This document shows positions 1 through 13,212 of a stretch of 64,000 bases of DNA, piece after piece. The translations under genes and the position numbers were made by a program. How positions within the stretch are numbered: position 1 is the first letter of the stretch; each line of letters opens with the position of its first letter. Source of the stretch: Rhododendron vialii (taxonomy: Eukaryota; Streptophyta; Magnoliopsida; Ericales; Ericaceae); assembly GCF_030253575.1 (NCBI RefSeq), contig NC_080569.1, positions 3,221,001 through 3,285,000 on the forward strand. Direction: 5' to 3'. The notes beneath the pieces are model-generated. The model was not told the DNA's origin, did not search any database, and saw only the letters and a list, made by a program, of their open reading frames with translations.

Positions 1-519
1 TCGATATTTGCTGAGTTGATTTACTCCTTGCATGGTTACACGTTCAAAAAGCAATGTAGTTGTTGGTCCTGCCTGGAATTTAAATATTTTTTTATTTGAA
101 GTCCGCAGTTCTGTATATTTGATGATCAAATGGAAATTTTTCTTTACGGAGAGTGGCTTACCCGACTTTTAATTTACTGTGAATTGTTTAAATTAAATGT
201 TATGCTACAAGTACTAGCTGCAGCCACCACACATGAAATTTTCCTCCCCTTGAGATGGTCTGTTTTTGGAGAACCCAAATTGTCATTCGATACAAGAAAC
301 GACAGCTGAATTTCAGATGTAACTCAATTTAGGTGAATGGCAATATGTGCGTTGATATTTCCATGAGCAAGGTTTTGAATCGCGCTTATGAAGATCAACT
401 GAACATTAGAGCAATTACGAAGTCAAAATCTCATGCTATTGAATGTGGCTTGTGCCAATGCCTGTCGAAGTTCCAGAATGAGGATACAAGATACTCTTGA
501 AATGACAGAGAGTTATAGT
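1..519. other. 3' flank of the tryptophan synthase gene
   Basis: This is non-coding, AT-rich sequence downstream (in gene orientation) of the tryptophan synthase alpha stop codon. It should contain the 3' UTR of that gene. I see no other gene or repeat in it. Confidence 0.5.
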
Positions 520-3500
520 TTAAGGCAACACAGATTTCAATGACTTGGCGAAGATTTCTAGTTCTTTCAACCCTTCCTCTGGAGATTTTGCTTCACCCAG
601 CAGTTTCACCATAGCACTACCAACAATCACCCCATCAGCTCCCCATGATACTACCTGTAATAAACACAATCAAAGTTTGATTAGGTGACTGCATTTAGCA
701 TTTCGGCTTCAAAAGAAGTCCACCAATCGATTAGGTCAAGATGTTTGTGTCAACAAGAGAAACCTGCTTCACGTGCTCAGGTTTTGAAATGCCAAAACCT
801 ACTGCCACCGGCTTACTTGTTGCCTGCCAACAGAAGTCCAATGAACCGATTACATCATAAAGCTAAAGTTCTAAATATGATCAGCCTACAAATCAGAGCT
901 TCAAAATGTTGTTCCAGACAAGGTCCCAACGTTATTTATTTGTTTTTTGTTTTTTTTCGGAGGTCCCAACACGAAGTTGAAACACATTCTTTACTTGACT
1001 TAGTTCAAACACAAAAATCTCTGAATAACTACAAATCAATAAATCGTATGTGATTCAAATTTCGCAAATGTGCAAAAGTTGCAGCAGTAAGGGTTGGGAT
1101 AGAGAGCAGGCAGATGATTCAAACTGTGATGATGTGGCGGTACTGCAAGGTGAGATAGAGGGTTCCGAACTTGCCAGAGAGAATGGGGACAGATGAAAGA
1201 CAAAGCATTACAACTTGTCCCATGTCTATCATGACTGATCTACTTCAGAGCTCTCCCAAACAAGTGCAAATAACACAAAACATAAGTTTGAACAACTGGA
1301 CCCTTTTCAAAATTATACGCAAGATGGTAATTTTAATTTTCTTGTAATTTGCATAACAAGATAGAAGACAAACCTCTTTAATATCCTTCAATAGAGATTC
1401 AACCTTTCCACTAACAGATGCGCGAGCTCCAGTGACTCCAACCGAACTCACCTATGATTCAGAACTGCGAATCATAAGTTCAAAATTTTTACAGCAATGC
1501 TCTGAACTATAAAGGAAGGGGGGCTACTGGATTTCCATTACCTTTATCATTTTTCTCAACTTTTAATTCAAAAACTGCGCCAAAATCAATTTGGAAACAT
1601 CCAAGAACCATGACATAGTGAATGACAGTGTAGGGTGTTCTCAGTCTTACAGTAATTTTTGAAGTAGTTATATGGATGCAGAATTGCAGATCATATTTAA
1701 ATTTCAAACATCCTCCTTATCTTATTAAAAGTTGAACAAATAACATTCATATTAAGCAAAAGCTCATAAGTAAGTGATGATTAATCGCAAACAGAAATAC
1801 TCGGGAAACGGTAAAGGTATAGGTGAAGTAATTCCCAAACCTAATTATACCCTCAGAATTCACCATTAAAACTGAAGAATGACCATTAAAAAATGATGGT
1901 GGCGAAAGTTTAGAAGTTCATAAGGACTCCGAATGTCACATATTTTCTTTCAAAATCTTCCATCAAAGTCATAAACTGGCCCAAAATCATGTCAGTCAAT
2001 GGGAATTCCTTATCTTGCCAACATGAAATGCAAGGGCAAATATGGTCCATCATGAAATTCCCACATGAAGCAGCAATCCTATCAGTGGAACTCCAACCTT
2101 CCTTAAAATTGGTACCCCCACAAGCCCCAAGGGCCAATGCTATGTTTACAGATAGACGAGTTGAGATTGGACTAATGTACTGATATTTGGCCAATACAAT
2201 GTTTTGGTTGAATCCTCTAGCCCTTTTCAAGGAATCCACACAATGGATTTTTACATGTTGTGTCAATGCAGGTCAAGCTAATAATTCTAGGTTGAAGGGG
2301 AACGCTGATAATATTAGGTCTTACTCAGTAAAACAACCTTCATGGATGCCATGAGCTAATGAAATACCACTAATCTACTGCAAACTGTTGACAAAAGAAA
2401 GAAGATTGATGAATAAGGTTTATCAATCACAGAACCATATCTTAAAGTATTTATAAACAATAACTACATGGAAAAAAGGATCTTACAAGATACACAAATC
2501 CCTCTGAAACTTCAACAATGGCTTTCATTCGCTCTGTTGGAGTAGTGGGCGTCGTGAGCAGTACCTTAATTACAAAAAAACCAAAAAATCAGGCGATCAT
2601 CCCTTTAAGTGAAGCAAAATAGAGTCATGAGTAAACTACTAATATCAAATTGCCCACTTCCTGCTTATCAAATTCATGAAAGTAAAATGAGTCATTGAGA
2701 GCAATAAAGCTAGTTGTTTCACATTTATCTGATAATTTGCTCACATGGAAACAAAATTACCAAGAAAGAAATACCAATAGTGTGGCACGTATTTGCTCAA
2801 CACCTCTCCAAAATGATTTTTTCTTCCTTTTTTTTTATTTTTTTTGAAGTGGAGGGCTTTTTGTTCCTTGAACAATCCTTTTCTTGGTTCCTCTTGGATT
2901 AGGTTGACTTCCATGGAGTTGTGATCAAGGATAATTTTACTCACTTCGTATTCTATAGCATTTTCAGGGAAAGCCCTCCCAAAACAGTTCTAGAGAACTT
3001 GATTTCCTTGTCAAGAAAGAAAAAACTAGGAAGAGGACAAAGGAGAGTCAAACGACGGAGAAACCAATAAACGGAAACTGAAACCTATGCCACTTCACCG
3101 ACTTTAGGCTTTTCAATGTAGCGATGAGCACAAACATTATCATTTAAACAATACACAAATGTGAACATGAATAACAAAACCTTATACAATATATAGATAT
3201 GCTTTTTAAACCACTCACCAAGCAAAAATTACATTTAGTGAAGCATGGTGATTTAGCACCATAACAGATGTGTCCGATACCTCAGAGAAGAATAGACTGA
3301 TTGCATGGAGAAACTAACCAATTCAATATTATTCTTAACAGCTTCCTTTCTCAAGCTCTCAGTTTCTTCCAACGGCACGTCTGGGACAACAAGACCTGAA
3401 AAGAAGCATGTTTATAGAGAGAGAATAAAAGGTACGGGTATCGAAGCACGAAATATTTACAAGGATAGCATGTATTTACTAATACATAAGCATCTTGCAG

Positions 3501-6415
3501 GGTAAAAAGTTGAACTTAGGTTGGGCTTGGTTTACTGAAATGATTTTGAGAAGGAATCGAATGTTCATTTCCTTGGCCTCCCGACGGAATGTCCATTCAC
3601 CTACATTGTTCACTGATAGTCCCATTTGTCACATAAATGCTGCCACTTTTTAGCGCACCAAAGGTTGGAATGAGTATGCCAAGGGAATGATCATTCCATT
3701 CCAGTGAACCACACCAAACACTGCCTTAAAGTCTATAGATAAAGGGAACAGCCAACTATATAAGCATCATAAGAATAATATATCCATGAATCAAGTTGGC
3801 ATTATGTGACGCATACAGATTCTAACAGCTGTTGAAATGATCCCAAAAGCTCTTTGGTAATTGGGCACACATGCCCTGAACTGGTGGAAAATGAATTCAG
3901 AATGAAGAAACCACAACAATATGAGAATCCCTTCGTCTTCGGACTCCTATCTAATGATCCAGGACATAATCCGAAACATGGAGAATAAAATAAGATGGCC
4001 TTTTGTTTTCCTTGTTTGATTTTTCAGAATGTTTTGCAGCAACATTACTGGTAAAAAAAATTGTACAAGTTTGAAGTTCATTGGTATGTCTAAGCAATTC
4101 CATGTAATCATATGCAATAAACAATCATTAGTTTTGCTAAGGCATTTCACGAACAGAACTTCAGGCAAGGTGTTATGGTAAGGACTAAACTTCGTCATTG
4201 GCCAAGCACCACAAAATCTTAAGGTAAATAAACTTAATGGCACTGGTTGTGCCTTTTTTGGGTAATGCATGTTCCAATTATCACTGTTTCTTAAACACAG
4301 ATGACTAATCTATTGTCAAATCATTTTTGTTCGTTAGCAGTCTTCCATTTACTTTGGAAAACATGTCCAACACAACTTCCTGGGGAAAGAAATTTGAGCT
4401 GAAGATGAAGAAGACAGGTTTTGTACATTACCGTGTACGCCAACATCTTTCACAGTAGACATGAACTGCTCAACCCCACGCTTAAGTATTGGATTGTAGT
4501 ACGTAAATAACGCAAGTGGACAAGATATCTGAGGTACTACCTGTTTCGTTAATAAGATGAATGTGATATTAGACTCCCATTGGGAACAATCAACCACAAA
4601 CAGCAAAAAGATTCTTAACTAGTGTAAGGTTCCAAGTTAAACTAAATAACTTAAGAGCGCATTGTCCATGGTTAGGAATGTAGAGTCATGACTGTGATAG
4701 TAAAAAGCCCCAACATTCCACCAAAAGCGAACACCAAAAATCAAAAAAAGACAAATGCAAAATGCTACTTCTCTTCATTTAAAGAAATTGTCCAACAATA
4801 CCACAAGTTTTAACCCTTTTAAGTTACAAAAACAAGCATCAGTGACAAATGCTCCATCACCTTTCTATCAGAAACAGATCTAGATTTAATTGCAGGTGTG
4901 ATGATAGCCACAAGGTTGCTTAAATCCAATTTATTGCAAAATGACCATCAACTTTGTAAACTCTTAACAAGCAAACAATTCTGGCCAAGTTTAGCTTCCA
5001 ACTGGTGCAAGAGAAATGCTGAGTTGAATTGACGCAAACATACATAGAGGAAAACAAAACATTGTACAATCATCGTACCTCCTTCAACATCGAAAGAATT
5101 GCATTAAAATTAGTCCCTCTTGCCAGTGCACGTGTAGCAGCGGCCTGAATTATTTAGTGTTATGGACACAGGAGAAGAAAAATTAGTACTACACACTTCG
5201 TGAATTACACAAAACATGATCAGACAACCGAACTGACAAACCTGTATAACTGGACCATCTGCCAAAGGATCAGAATAGGGCACACCCAGCTCAATTATGT
5301 CTGATCCACAAGCATCAAGAATTTTAAGCGCCTCTGCCGTTGTTGAAAGGTCAGGATCACCAGCCGTAATGTATGGGATAAAAGCCACCTTTTCACCACA
5401 CACACAAAAAAAGTCAGCATTCAGCAAAACAAAATACAAAAGAAAAGGATATCTTCCCATCATTGATAGCTCCAAGTCCTGTTTTATTAGGTTCTAATAC
5501 TGGAATGCCCGATTTAATTTCGCAGGCAAGTGGACACCATGTCATCAACGTTAGTAAGGAAAAACATTAGATACTACTGGTAACTGGTTACACTGGCATG
5601 GATCTTTTCACCGAGCGGTAACTATCTAAAAAACTGGGTAGAAAAGTATGAGTTACAGCTTTCATCCGGGAACAAAATGAGATCACGACACAGGATTAAA
5701 AAATTGGCATGAGTTCTCAACCTTGTATAACTGATCTTAGACGTAGTTCCGCTAAGGTTCTTATTTTCTAAGTACTTATTTTCCGCTTTACAATATAGGT
5801 CATTCTCTAACGATACATCATCTTTAATTCTTAAAAAAACAAGTACTTATTTGAAATATATATATATACATATATAAGTATTATTTCCCTTAGCGGAACG
5901 GGGCCTAACTGTGGCCAGCAGAATCATGCATAACTCCCAAATCAGTCAGATATGAAGCATACCAATCGGGATAAAAAAGAAATCCCAAGGATTAAGAGAA
6001 ACCCCGAAAGGTCAGAAAGCTATTGATCAGACAAGTACCAGAACCCAGAAACTAAAAGCAGAAATCAAGCAAAGTAAAACACCCAGAAGTCTAAGAAAGC
6101 TATTGATCGACAAATACCGGAATCTAGAAACAGGAAGCAGAAATAAGTCAAACCCTTGAACAACAAAATTTCAATGAAAAAGTTAAGCGACAAATAATAA
6201 ATACTGACTTTGCCTTGATTTCTCAACCGGGTGAAAGTCTTTGAGAGTCCAACTGTTGGGGTGGAGACACTGAGAATAGCCATTGGGGTCTTGAATTTCC
6301 TGGATGGAATCGCAAATCTTGGGGTATGGGAGGGTTGAATGAGAATATGGTTGTGGTGGGAGTTGCTCGTATTCTTCAATTGCAAGAAGCTGTTTGCTTT
6401 CAGGGCAATGGCCAT
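520..6415 (-). CDS. TSA1: Tryptophan synthase alpha chain, plastid precursor (9 exons)
   Basis: Alpha subunit of tryptophan synthase; it cleaves indole-3-glycerol phosphate to indole and glyceraldehyde 3-phosphate and works with the beta subunit in the plastid. Exons (gene order): 6415-6209, 5388-5242, 5144-5079, 4540-4432, 3395-3319, 2564-2487, 1451-1374, 823-764, 654-520. These join in frame to 318 residues, close to the usual plant length. Exon 1 (69 residues) is a Ser/Asn/Lys-rich transit peptide ending in LRNQGK. The barrel starts at [11 protein letters not shown]. The catalytic pair is present: Glu102 in [11 protein letters not shown] and Asp113 in LADGP. The last exon carries [17 protein letters not shown], the phosphate-binding end of the barrel. 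Introns hold at least two MITEs. A paralogue acting as a stand-alone indole-glycerol-phosphate lyase (benzoxazinoid type) cannot be excluded from sequence alone. Splice sites are manual; the first donor is a weak GTCAGT. Confidence 0.95.
3519..3725. repeat. MITE in tryptophan synthase intron 4
   Basis: Imperfect terminal inverted repeats of about 25 bp start with GGTTGGGCTTGGTTTACTG and end with the complement of a similar sequence. TTA lies directly at both ends (3516-3518 and 3726-3728), as expected for a PIF/Harbinger (Tourist-like) insertion. It has no coding capacity. Confidence 0.55.
5740..5905. repeat. MITE-like foldback in tryptophan synthase intron 1
   Basis: The ends GTAGTTCCGCTAAGG and CCTTAGCGGAACGGGGCC are inverted copies of each other and flank AT-rich sequence. 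The ends resemble the Tourist-like MITEs at 34.3-35.9 kb. The target duplication is unclear. Confidence 0.45.
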
Positions 6416-7060
6416 CGGAACATCAAAATCTGCTGGGCCTTTGCGGCGGCTGTGTAAGTGTCTGACTGACCGATGCTGGGCTTCGCTTTACAGAGGGTTC
6501 CCCCCCGGCTGAGGTCCTTGAGGATTTGTTTTGGCCCCACCTAAAAATGTACTCTCAGATGACAGATCAGCCTAAAGTTATTGGATTATGAGGAAATATT
6601 TTGGGCAACGAGGGGAGAGATAAAAAAGTAAAAATAATAATAAGAGAGAAAATTTGTAAGGAATCATGCGTAGAAAAAAATGATAAGTCTCTAGATCCAA
6701 ATCGAACACAATAAATGTTCTACACATTACTGTAGACATTCCGATTTGGACTTTTCAAATTAGTTTACTTTTGATTTTTGATTCTCTGATGATGAAACGA
6801 ATCAAGAACATCCCGAAAACGATAGCATGTTTGAGCTTTGGGTGCTTGACACTTTTTTGAACCTGACCTAGTCTAAACCAATTCAAAAGCCAAAACCATA
6901 CTGGCATGTTGAGAACCAGCACGCACGGGTCAAGGTGCCAGGCGTAGGTCAAATGGTCTTGATTGACCGTTGACCAATGCGTGATCATTTGGACCTGCAA
7001 ACACGCATCCACGACCCGCGCGCTGGTTAAAATTGCAACTGACCTTATACTTTCCATTTC

Positions 7061-7215
7061 TGGAAGGTTTATGGAAAATAGAGAGTTTCTATTAATGGAA
7101 GGTTTCTAGAAGGTTTTCATTAATAGAATGCTTCTCATAAATGAAAGGTTTCTATTAATGGAATAGTTTCCATTAAATGAATGTTTTTCATTAATGAAGG
7201 ATTTTCATTAATGGA
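7061..7215. repeat. Degenerate short tandem repeat
   Basis: About six diverged copies of a 24-27 bp unit built on the theme GGAAGGTTTCTATTAATGGAA lie just upstream of a TATA motif. This is typical of the U3 part of an old LTR. Confidence 0.5.
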
Positions 7216-8085
7216 GGGTGTTTGCCCTATAAATATTCCATCACTCTTTCAATTAGAGGGTTAGAAAAGAAGGTTACAAAATCTTACACCCCATTTTTAC
7301 ACCTCATTCAATCTCAAACATCAATACTCAATATCGTTTCAAATCCTAAAACCAAAGGTATAACACATTTGTACTGCATTGTATTCTGATCCTTGAGGGG
7401 TGCTGATAGGGTCAAGGCTGGTAATTAATATCAGTCCTGACCTAAAGACTAACAGGTTTCAAAAACCATGCGAACAACGAACCTGCGCGCATCGGTTGTT
7501 AGGTCGTGCGCGTTACTCTGTAGTTGCGCTCGCAGATCTACGAGGGGACAGGGACCTTGTTATTTTCTTGTTAGATCATCACTATGAACATGTAAAACCA
7601 GTTTACTACCACTATCTCCGTCCCCGATCCCCGAATCCAAATCCATCCCCATCCCCTCCCCGATCCCCACCAGGAAATTATTTTTACCCTCCATCCCCTC
7701 CCCAAACGGGGAACGGAGATCCCCGTGAGGAATCGAGGATCCAACTGGAACCACAGGCAAAAACGGTATTCTTAATCCGGTATCCCTCCTACAGCAAGAA
7801 GCCAATAACAAACAACACACTTAAAGCTCTTTAAAGCTCTTTAAAGCTTTCGTTTCTTAGTCTCTCAACACGACGCTATTGCATGAGTTTCCGACGTGAA
7901 CAATATTTATCTGACTAGAACTATCGATTTGAGCTCTTTTTTCTACTAATCTTCTATCCGTGGTAAATGAATTCAATTACTTCTATGTTAATTGACAGTG
8001 AGATTTAGTTTCTTTCTTTCTTCCTCACTTATGTATATATAGTACTCCTATATAATTTTCATTTATGTATATAACTTATTTATTT

Positions 8086-8094
<9 letters not shown>

Positions 8095-8131
<37 letters not shown>
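8095..8131. repeat. (CA)n microsatellite
   Basis: Uninterrupted CA dinucleotide run after an AT-rich tract. Confidence 0.9.
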
Positions 8132-8135
<4 letters not shown>

Positions 8136-9540
8136 TACAAACGGGACGGGACGGGGCGGGGCGGGGACAGCCTCATACCCATCCCCTACCTGTTTCCCAT
8201 TTTTTAAAAAAAATTATCCCCATCCCCTACCCAATCCCCGAAAAATTTCCGAATTCCCAATCCATTTGGAACAGGGAATGGAGTGGGGTGGGGCGGCCGG
8301 GATTGCCATCCCTAGTTCTGTTGGAACACCAATTGGGATACATCTGGAGATGTCCCAGAGTCTCGATCTTGGGAGAACAAATACTGGAAATAGCCTGGAT
8401 GGGCGCGCACAAGTTACCAACCTGCACGCATAGGTTGTCTTGATCCAATCATTTTTCAGTGTGTTGCTCTTACATGGGTGACTTGACCTTTGGCCACTGT
8501 TTTGTCCCCCACATTGTTTATGGGTGTTTTGTTAGATTGTAGGGTTTTTCAACCTTTAAATTGTATGTTCTAACTGCCTATATATAGTTTGGCTTGTTAT
8601 GGATGTGCACTGGTCATTTCCAGATCCTATAGGGTTAAAAATAAGAGCTGTGGGTTTAAACCTACTAGCACACGCAGGTCTTGGTGTGGCTCATGCTAGT
8701 CTGGTTAGCATGCAATGACTTGATCAGTGCATGCTGGTTTTTTCCTGCGCACAACACTCCAAAACAGTGGCTTTCCAGTCTGTTTAAAACTCTCACAGGA
8801 GTCTGTTTTCATCATATACTAATTGCTTTCGCATTAATGCTATCGATCACATCCTTCAAAAGTGTTACAGTTTTAATCCCCATTAAACTGTTCTCTTTCC
8901 CTGATTGGTTAAAGAATTGATTAATCAAACAGATCGCAAATGTTTTTGCAAATGTCCAAATAAAAACCGATCTCCGGATTCGGCAAGAGGGGTGTTTTTA
9001 AAAATCTTTCCTTCTTGTAATTTAGCTCCCGAACCCAGATATTGTTATGACGGACTGGTGCCTTCACTTTTTCAAATTAAACAACGCAGCGAGCGTTTCA
9101 AGTTTAGTTACTTGAGTGTCGGACCTTCAAATCCAAGTGACGATTCTGAATTGAGCGCTCGTCAGCGCAGCGCTCTTTCAATCCACCTTACATTTTTAAG
9201 GCACATTGCCCACAATTACTCCTATTTAGGGAAGTAAAAATTAAATGTGATTCCCTATATAATAAGCCGATCCTCATTAATCATGGATGGATAACATTCG
9301 AATATTGTTATTCCTGTTACATGTAGAACTCTTATTTCTAGGGCGCTGCTATTCGCAATCCTTTATTTTCTCCCATAACTCACTACATTTCGATAAATGG
9401 TTGTTGAAAATCATACATAACATTTCCGTAAATAGCTGTTGAAAATAAGATTATATTTCGGTAACTACATGTCGAAAATATGTTCAACTTTCGGTAAACA
9501 ACTGCTGAACATACATTTTCAGTAACGGAAAAGATATCTG

Positions 9541-9735
9541 CACCGACGGTTTTCGTAGGGAAACCGTACCGACGGCCACGTGCGGCCATCTCCGGCCACC
9601 GGACAGCCGATCCGAGCCGTCCAAAAATTTAAAAAAAAAAAAAACGAGGGGGCCTACGCGGGAATCAACGGCATCCGAGGTGTGTAAGGTGCTTGATCCG
9701 AACACCATTTTTTCGTGTATATATGTATATTCCCG
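9541..9735. repeat. Single-arm copy of the 46.8-kb foldback element
   Basis: This stretch matches one arm of the palindromic element at 46757-47146: the same order of GTACCGACGGCC, CTCCGGCCACCGGAC, CCGATCCGAGCCGT, an A-run, TACGCGGGAAT and CGGCATCCGA, ending in TTTTTCGTGTATATATG. No second arm follows, so it is a half or truncated copy. Confidence 0.65.
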
Positions 9736-11482
9736 CGAATAGTTTTAATTTTAGTTTTATTTTTAATCATTACCCTATTTTTTTCTCAAATCATTACCCT
9801 ATTTTTTCAATTATTACTTTCTCATCTCTTTCTATCTCTCTCCAATCATTACCCCTATCTTCAATCATTATTCTATTTTTCTCTCCACCTACTACCAAAA
9901 CTAAACTAAACTAAACTCTCAACCAAACACAACCGTTAACGTCTCTGGTTCTAAACGAAGAGAGAGAGAGAGGAGGAGGAGGAGGACGACCCCACCAACG
10001 AACACCACCATTGCGTCCGCCACCACCGACTAGACCACCACAACCACCACCGCTACCTCCGTTAGCGCCTTCCATCCGCCGACAAGGTCTCTCTCTCTCT
10101 CTCTCTCTCCATTGTTCCGATTTTTGTCAGATTAGGGTTGTGGCTAAACTCAAATCGATTGTTTATAACTTGTTCGTTCGATTGTTTGGAATTCGAATTA
10201 GGGTTAGGGTTAACTGGAATTGGGGATTTTGAGCCAATTTGGTAGCTACGGTGAAGGGTATAGATATTCTATTATATGTGATTTCTGGTACTCAGTTGAT
10301 TGAACGGTTCTACGTAGTTCAGCGAATGTTTCCCCCTAATCATGTTTTCGATGGTGATGTGCTTTCTGGAACGACATCAAGTGTAGTGCACCATGCTGGT
10401 GTTTTAGAAGGCTGGTTTGGAGTCCACTGGTGGGCGATTTGGCCGATAAAGATTAAAAATGAAAAGAAAAGAAAAGTGGTGAATGAGAATGCAAAATAAT
10501 ATTAGACCAGCTCTATCCCACTTTTGGTATCTCTTTTCCACAAAGTAAATGTAGTTATGTGTTAGTAGCACTTTACATGTTTGATGAAATGTTTGAATGG
10601 TTTTCTTTGCATGGTAAGAAAAATACAAGATTCTTCCCACAAGAAACTTTTGCTATCTCTTTTCTACAAAGTGAATGTAGTTACGTAGCATTAGCACTTT
10701 GCATGTTTGTTGAAATGTTTGAATGGTTTTCTTTGCATGATTAGAAAAATAAAAGATTCTCCCAACAAGAAGGTCGTGCATACAATACAAAAAATTGATG
10801 ATAAAGATTCATTTGAAAGCAGAATAATCAAAGTAGCTATTTCAACTGGTTACGTTTTCGGCTATATTGAGTATTGTCATTCTCTTATTTTTGTTTTGGT
10901 TGTGTATGCATTTGAATTTGTGAATTCTGAATTTAATTTTTTGGGTGGTTGTGGTTGTTTTTACATGAGAGAGCTACTCTTTTGTGTTTAACTTGCCGTC
11001 AAATATCATCGTATGAATTTCAGTTACACATTTGAATCGATTTGTTGAGATGTCAAATTTTTAGGTAGAAAGTCCAATTGACAATACTAATAAAAGATTC
11101 GGCTATTGTCCCATGGATGCTTTCCAGTGGGACTCTCTAACTCGGCGACATACATAGAACTACTAGGTTAAGGGAATACCCATTTGGAGTTTGCTTCAAA
11201 ATGAAGCTTTGAAGATTTACCACTTTCCAAAATCGTCCTACAAAAAAATTCATACTTTCTGTTATCAAACTGAGAAAATTGCGCAGGCAATTCTCCTCGC
11301 AGTTTTCAAATGCCCTGGGAATTTGACAATGGAGACAACCAGACAATCAACTCTCATTTTGGACAGTTTGACTCTTGATTTCCCAATCACCTAACTCGTC
11401 TTAATACTATAGTCATGCTGGCATTTTATTTACATTGCACAACAACTATGTTTTTTCGGAACTTTTTCCATATGTTCGGTTG
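9736..11482. other. Gene-free region; possible gene 5' remnant
   Basis: No recognisable protein. At 9.95-10.25 kb a GA/CT-rich leader, CCACCA-rich sequence and a stretch reading ATTAGGGTTAGGGTT look like a plant 5' UTR or first-exon region, but no conserved frame follows. This could be a truncated gene or a non-coding transcript. A 126-bp tandem duplication follows at 10521-10772. Confidence 0.35.
10521..10772. repeat. 126-bp tandem duplication, two copies
   Basis: Units 10521-10646 and 10647-10772 share blocks such as GAATGGTTTTCTTTGCATG and TATCTCTTTTC, with about one difference per ten bases. It overlaps short reading frames that are not conserved. Confidence 0.7.
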
Positions 11483-11766
11483 GATGCTGTAACGACCCTG
11501 AATTTTGGTCTATAAAAATTTCGTTAAATATTTGAATTTTATTTAATTTACTTATTTTCTTTTGAGTGGCTATATGTTTTCTTGTAAATTTCGTTGTAGT
11601 TAGATTTTGGTCTCGACTAGAAAACCTACGTGACCAATTTAGTTAGTTTCCAACCGACTACTTGGAGGAACCAAGCAACCGACTTACCTAGTTACTAGAT
11701 GAACCTTTTGGACCTTTTGAACCTTTTGCCTTTGCCCATTGGTCCATAATGGTTAGGGGTAATCTT

Positions 11767-12355
11767 TGTCCATTGGACAATAAGCCTCTTATTAAAATAT
11801 TTTTGGTAAGTACAAGATATAATATTTTTATGGTTTATAAAAACTTGTGCTAGTACTTATATGCATTGTTTATTGGGGATTCTCCCACCCCTCCATTATC
11901 CATTGGTTAATAACCACAAGGGTAATTTTTGTCCATTGGGTAATAAACTTTTTATTATAAAAGTACATGTAGTCTTTTCAAAATTTTATTTTAATAAAAG
12001 GTACTTGTACTATTTTGTCCAATGGTTATTAACCGCAAGGGAAACTATTATCCATTGGGTAATAACCGTTAGGAAAGTTAGTGACCATTGGATAATAGAG
12101 TCTTTTGACCAAATAAAGTACCGATGTGACTAGGGAACCTTCCAATAAAATTGATTTGACTTGTACTTTATTATTATTTTAATGGAGAGAATCCTAACCT
12201 TTTTATTTAATTAGGGTACTTGGTACCACACCTATATTTAATATAGGGCTTTTGTCACATGCTTAAAAGTACTTCTTGATTATTTTACTATAAAGTTCCC
12301 TAGTTATTATTGTCCATTGGATAATAAAAGCTCTATTTATTATCCATTGGGTAAT
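11767..12355. promoter_or_regulatory. Cluster of palindromic CCATTGG motifs in the solo LTR U3
   Basis: Eight or so copies of a motif close to TTATCCATTGGATAATAA occur at about 11767, 11895, 11929, 12014 (reversed), 12047, 12081, 12308 and 12338. The core TTATCCA/TGGATAA is palindromic and includes an inverted CCAAT box. They lie upstream of the TATA box of this LTR. The regulatory role is inferred. Confidence 0.45.
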
Positions 12356-12700
12356 AGAGTTATTCTTTCACCAAGTACATGGACTTATTAAACTAGTCAT
12401 TTTTTTTCCTAATTGCCCATGTGATGAAGTACCAAAATTTTATTTTGAAAGTACTTAGTAGCCTTGTAGCCTTTAAGGCCTAATATTCTCCTAAGTACCT
12501 TTTTATTATTTTGTATTGGGGTTTTTTACCCAATTGGATTTGTTTAATGGGAGGTGTGATCTACCTAGATTACAAAGTACCCTAGTTTATTTATTTAAAG
12601 AGACATGTGCTTATTTATTTGGAAATCTTAGCCTTTAAATTTCCTTGACCTTAGTACCAAAGGTACCCATTGTTTATTGTTACTTGTACTTTTATATGTG

Positions 12701-12711
<11 letters not shown>

Positions 12712-12783
<72 letters not shown>

Positions 12784-12784
12784 C

Positions 12785-12828
<44 letters not shown>
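12712..12828. repeat. (TG)n and (AG)n compound microsatellite
   Basis: A TG run (about 12712-12742) is followed by interrupted AG runs (about 12746-12828). It produces long artificial Ser/Leu, Arg/Glu and Val/Cys reading frames on both strands that are not genes. Confidence 0.92.
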
Positions 12829-12830
<2 letters not shown>

Positions 12831-13203
12831 GGAGAGAGGAAGATGGGATTGTACTTTTCTTGACCTTCCATGATCTTTCTTCATCTTTCAAATCCATGGA
12901 AGAATCTTTTCCCTAACCAAACATAGCTCTCCATTGTACATCTTTCAATTGTTTAGTACCCAAATCTTGTACCATTGTCTCCAAATCTTCCAACAAATCT
13001 TCCATAAATCCCATCCTTGGTACAAACTAGCCATGCAAACCTACCTTTTAGCCTAACCTAGCCATGCAAGCCTAATACCCTAGCCCATCAAGCTTTCAAT
13101 CAAAGTTTGACAAGTGAAAGATTGAGTTATGGAGCAAATCCATGGAGGATTTAGAGAGAGAGAGGGCCGGCCTTGTGAGAGGGGAGAGAGCCAAGAGTTT
13201 TGC

Positions 13204-13212
13204 CTATAAATA
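13204..13212 (+). promoter_or_regulatory. TATA box of the solo LTR
   Basis: CTATAAATA followed by a C/T-rich initiator-like stretch (13225-13265) marks a probable U3/R boundary and gives the plus strand as the direction of the ancestral element. Confidence 0.55.

Larger units (their letters stand above)
6416..9300. other. Gene-free region of decayed LTR-element pieces
   Basis: No conserved coding sequence was found. There is a Pol II-type TATA motif (CCTATAAATATTCC near 7227) preceded by short tandem repeats, GC-containing stretches repeated in diverged form around 6.95-7.05, 7.47-7.55 and 8.40-8.44 kb (motif like CCTGCRCGCAT), a (CA)n tract at 8095-8131 and G/C-rich simple sequence around 7.6-7.75 and 8.14-8.30 kb. 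The part near 8.98-9.24 kb resembles the 3' end of plant Ty3/gypsy LTRs. I read the whole as nested, degraded retrotransposon DNA. Confidence 0.45.

Noticed and set aside
7400-8450. Pro-rich frames around 7.4-7.8 and 8.07-8.45 kb
   Set aside because: Low-complexity CCCATCCCC/GGGGATGGGG sequence in degraded retrotransposon DNA; no domain or splice pattern.
10190-10215. TTAGGGTTAGGGTT as an interstitial telomere tract
   Set aside because: Only about two units, and the plant telomere unit is TTTAGGG; short telo-box words are common in plant leaders.
12628-12916. Long Ser/Leu, Arg/Glu and Val/Cys reading frames on both strands
   Set aside because: They are translations of the (TG)n/(AG)n microsatellite and have no conserved protein sequence.
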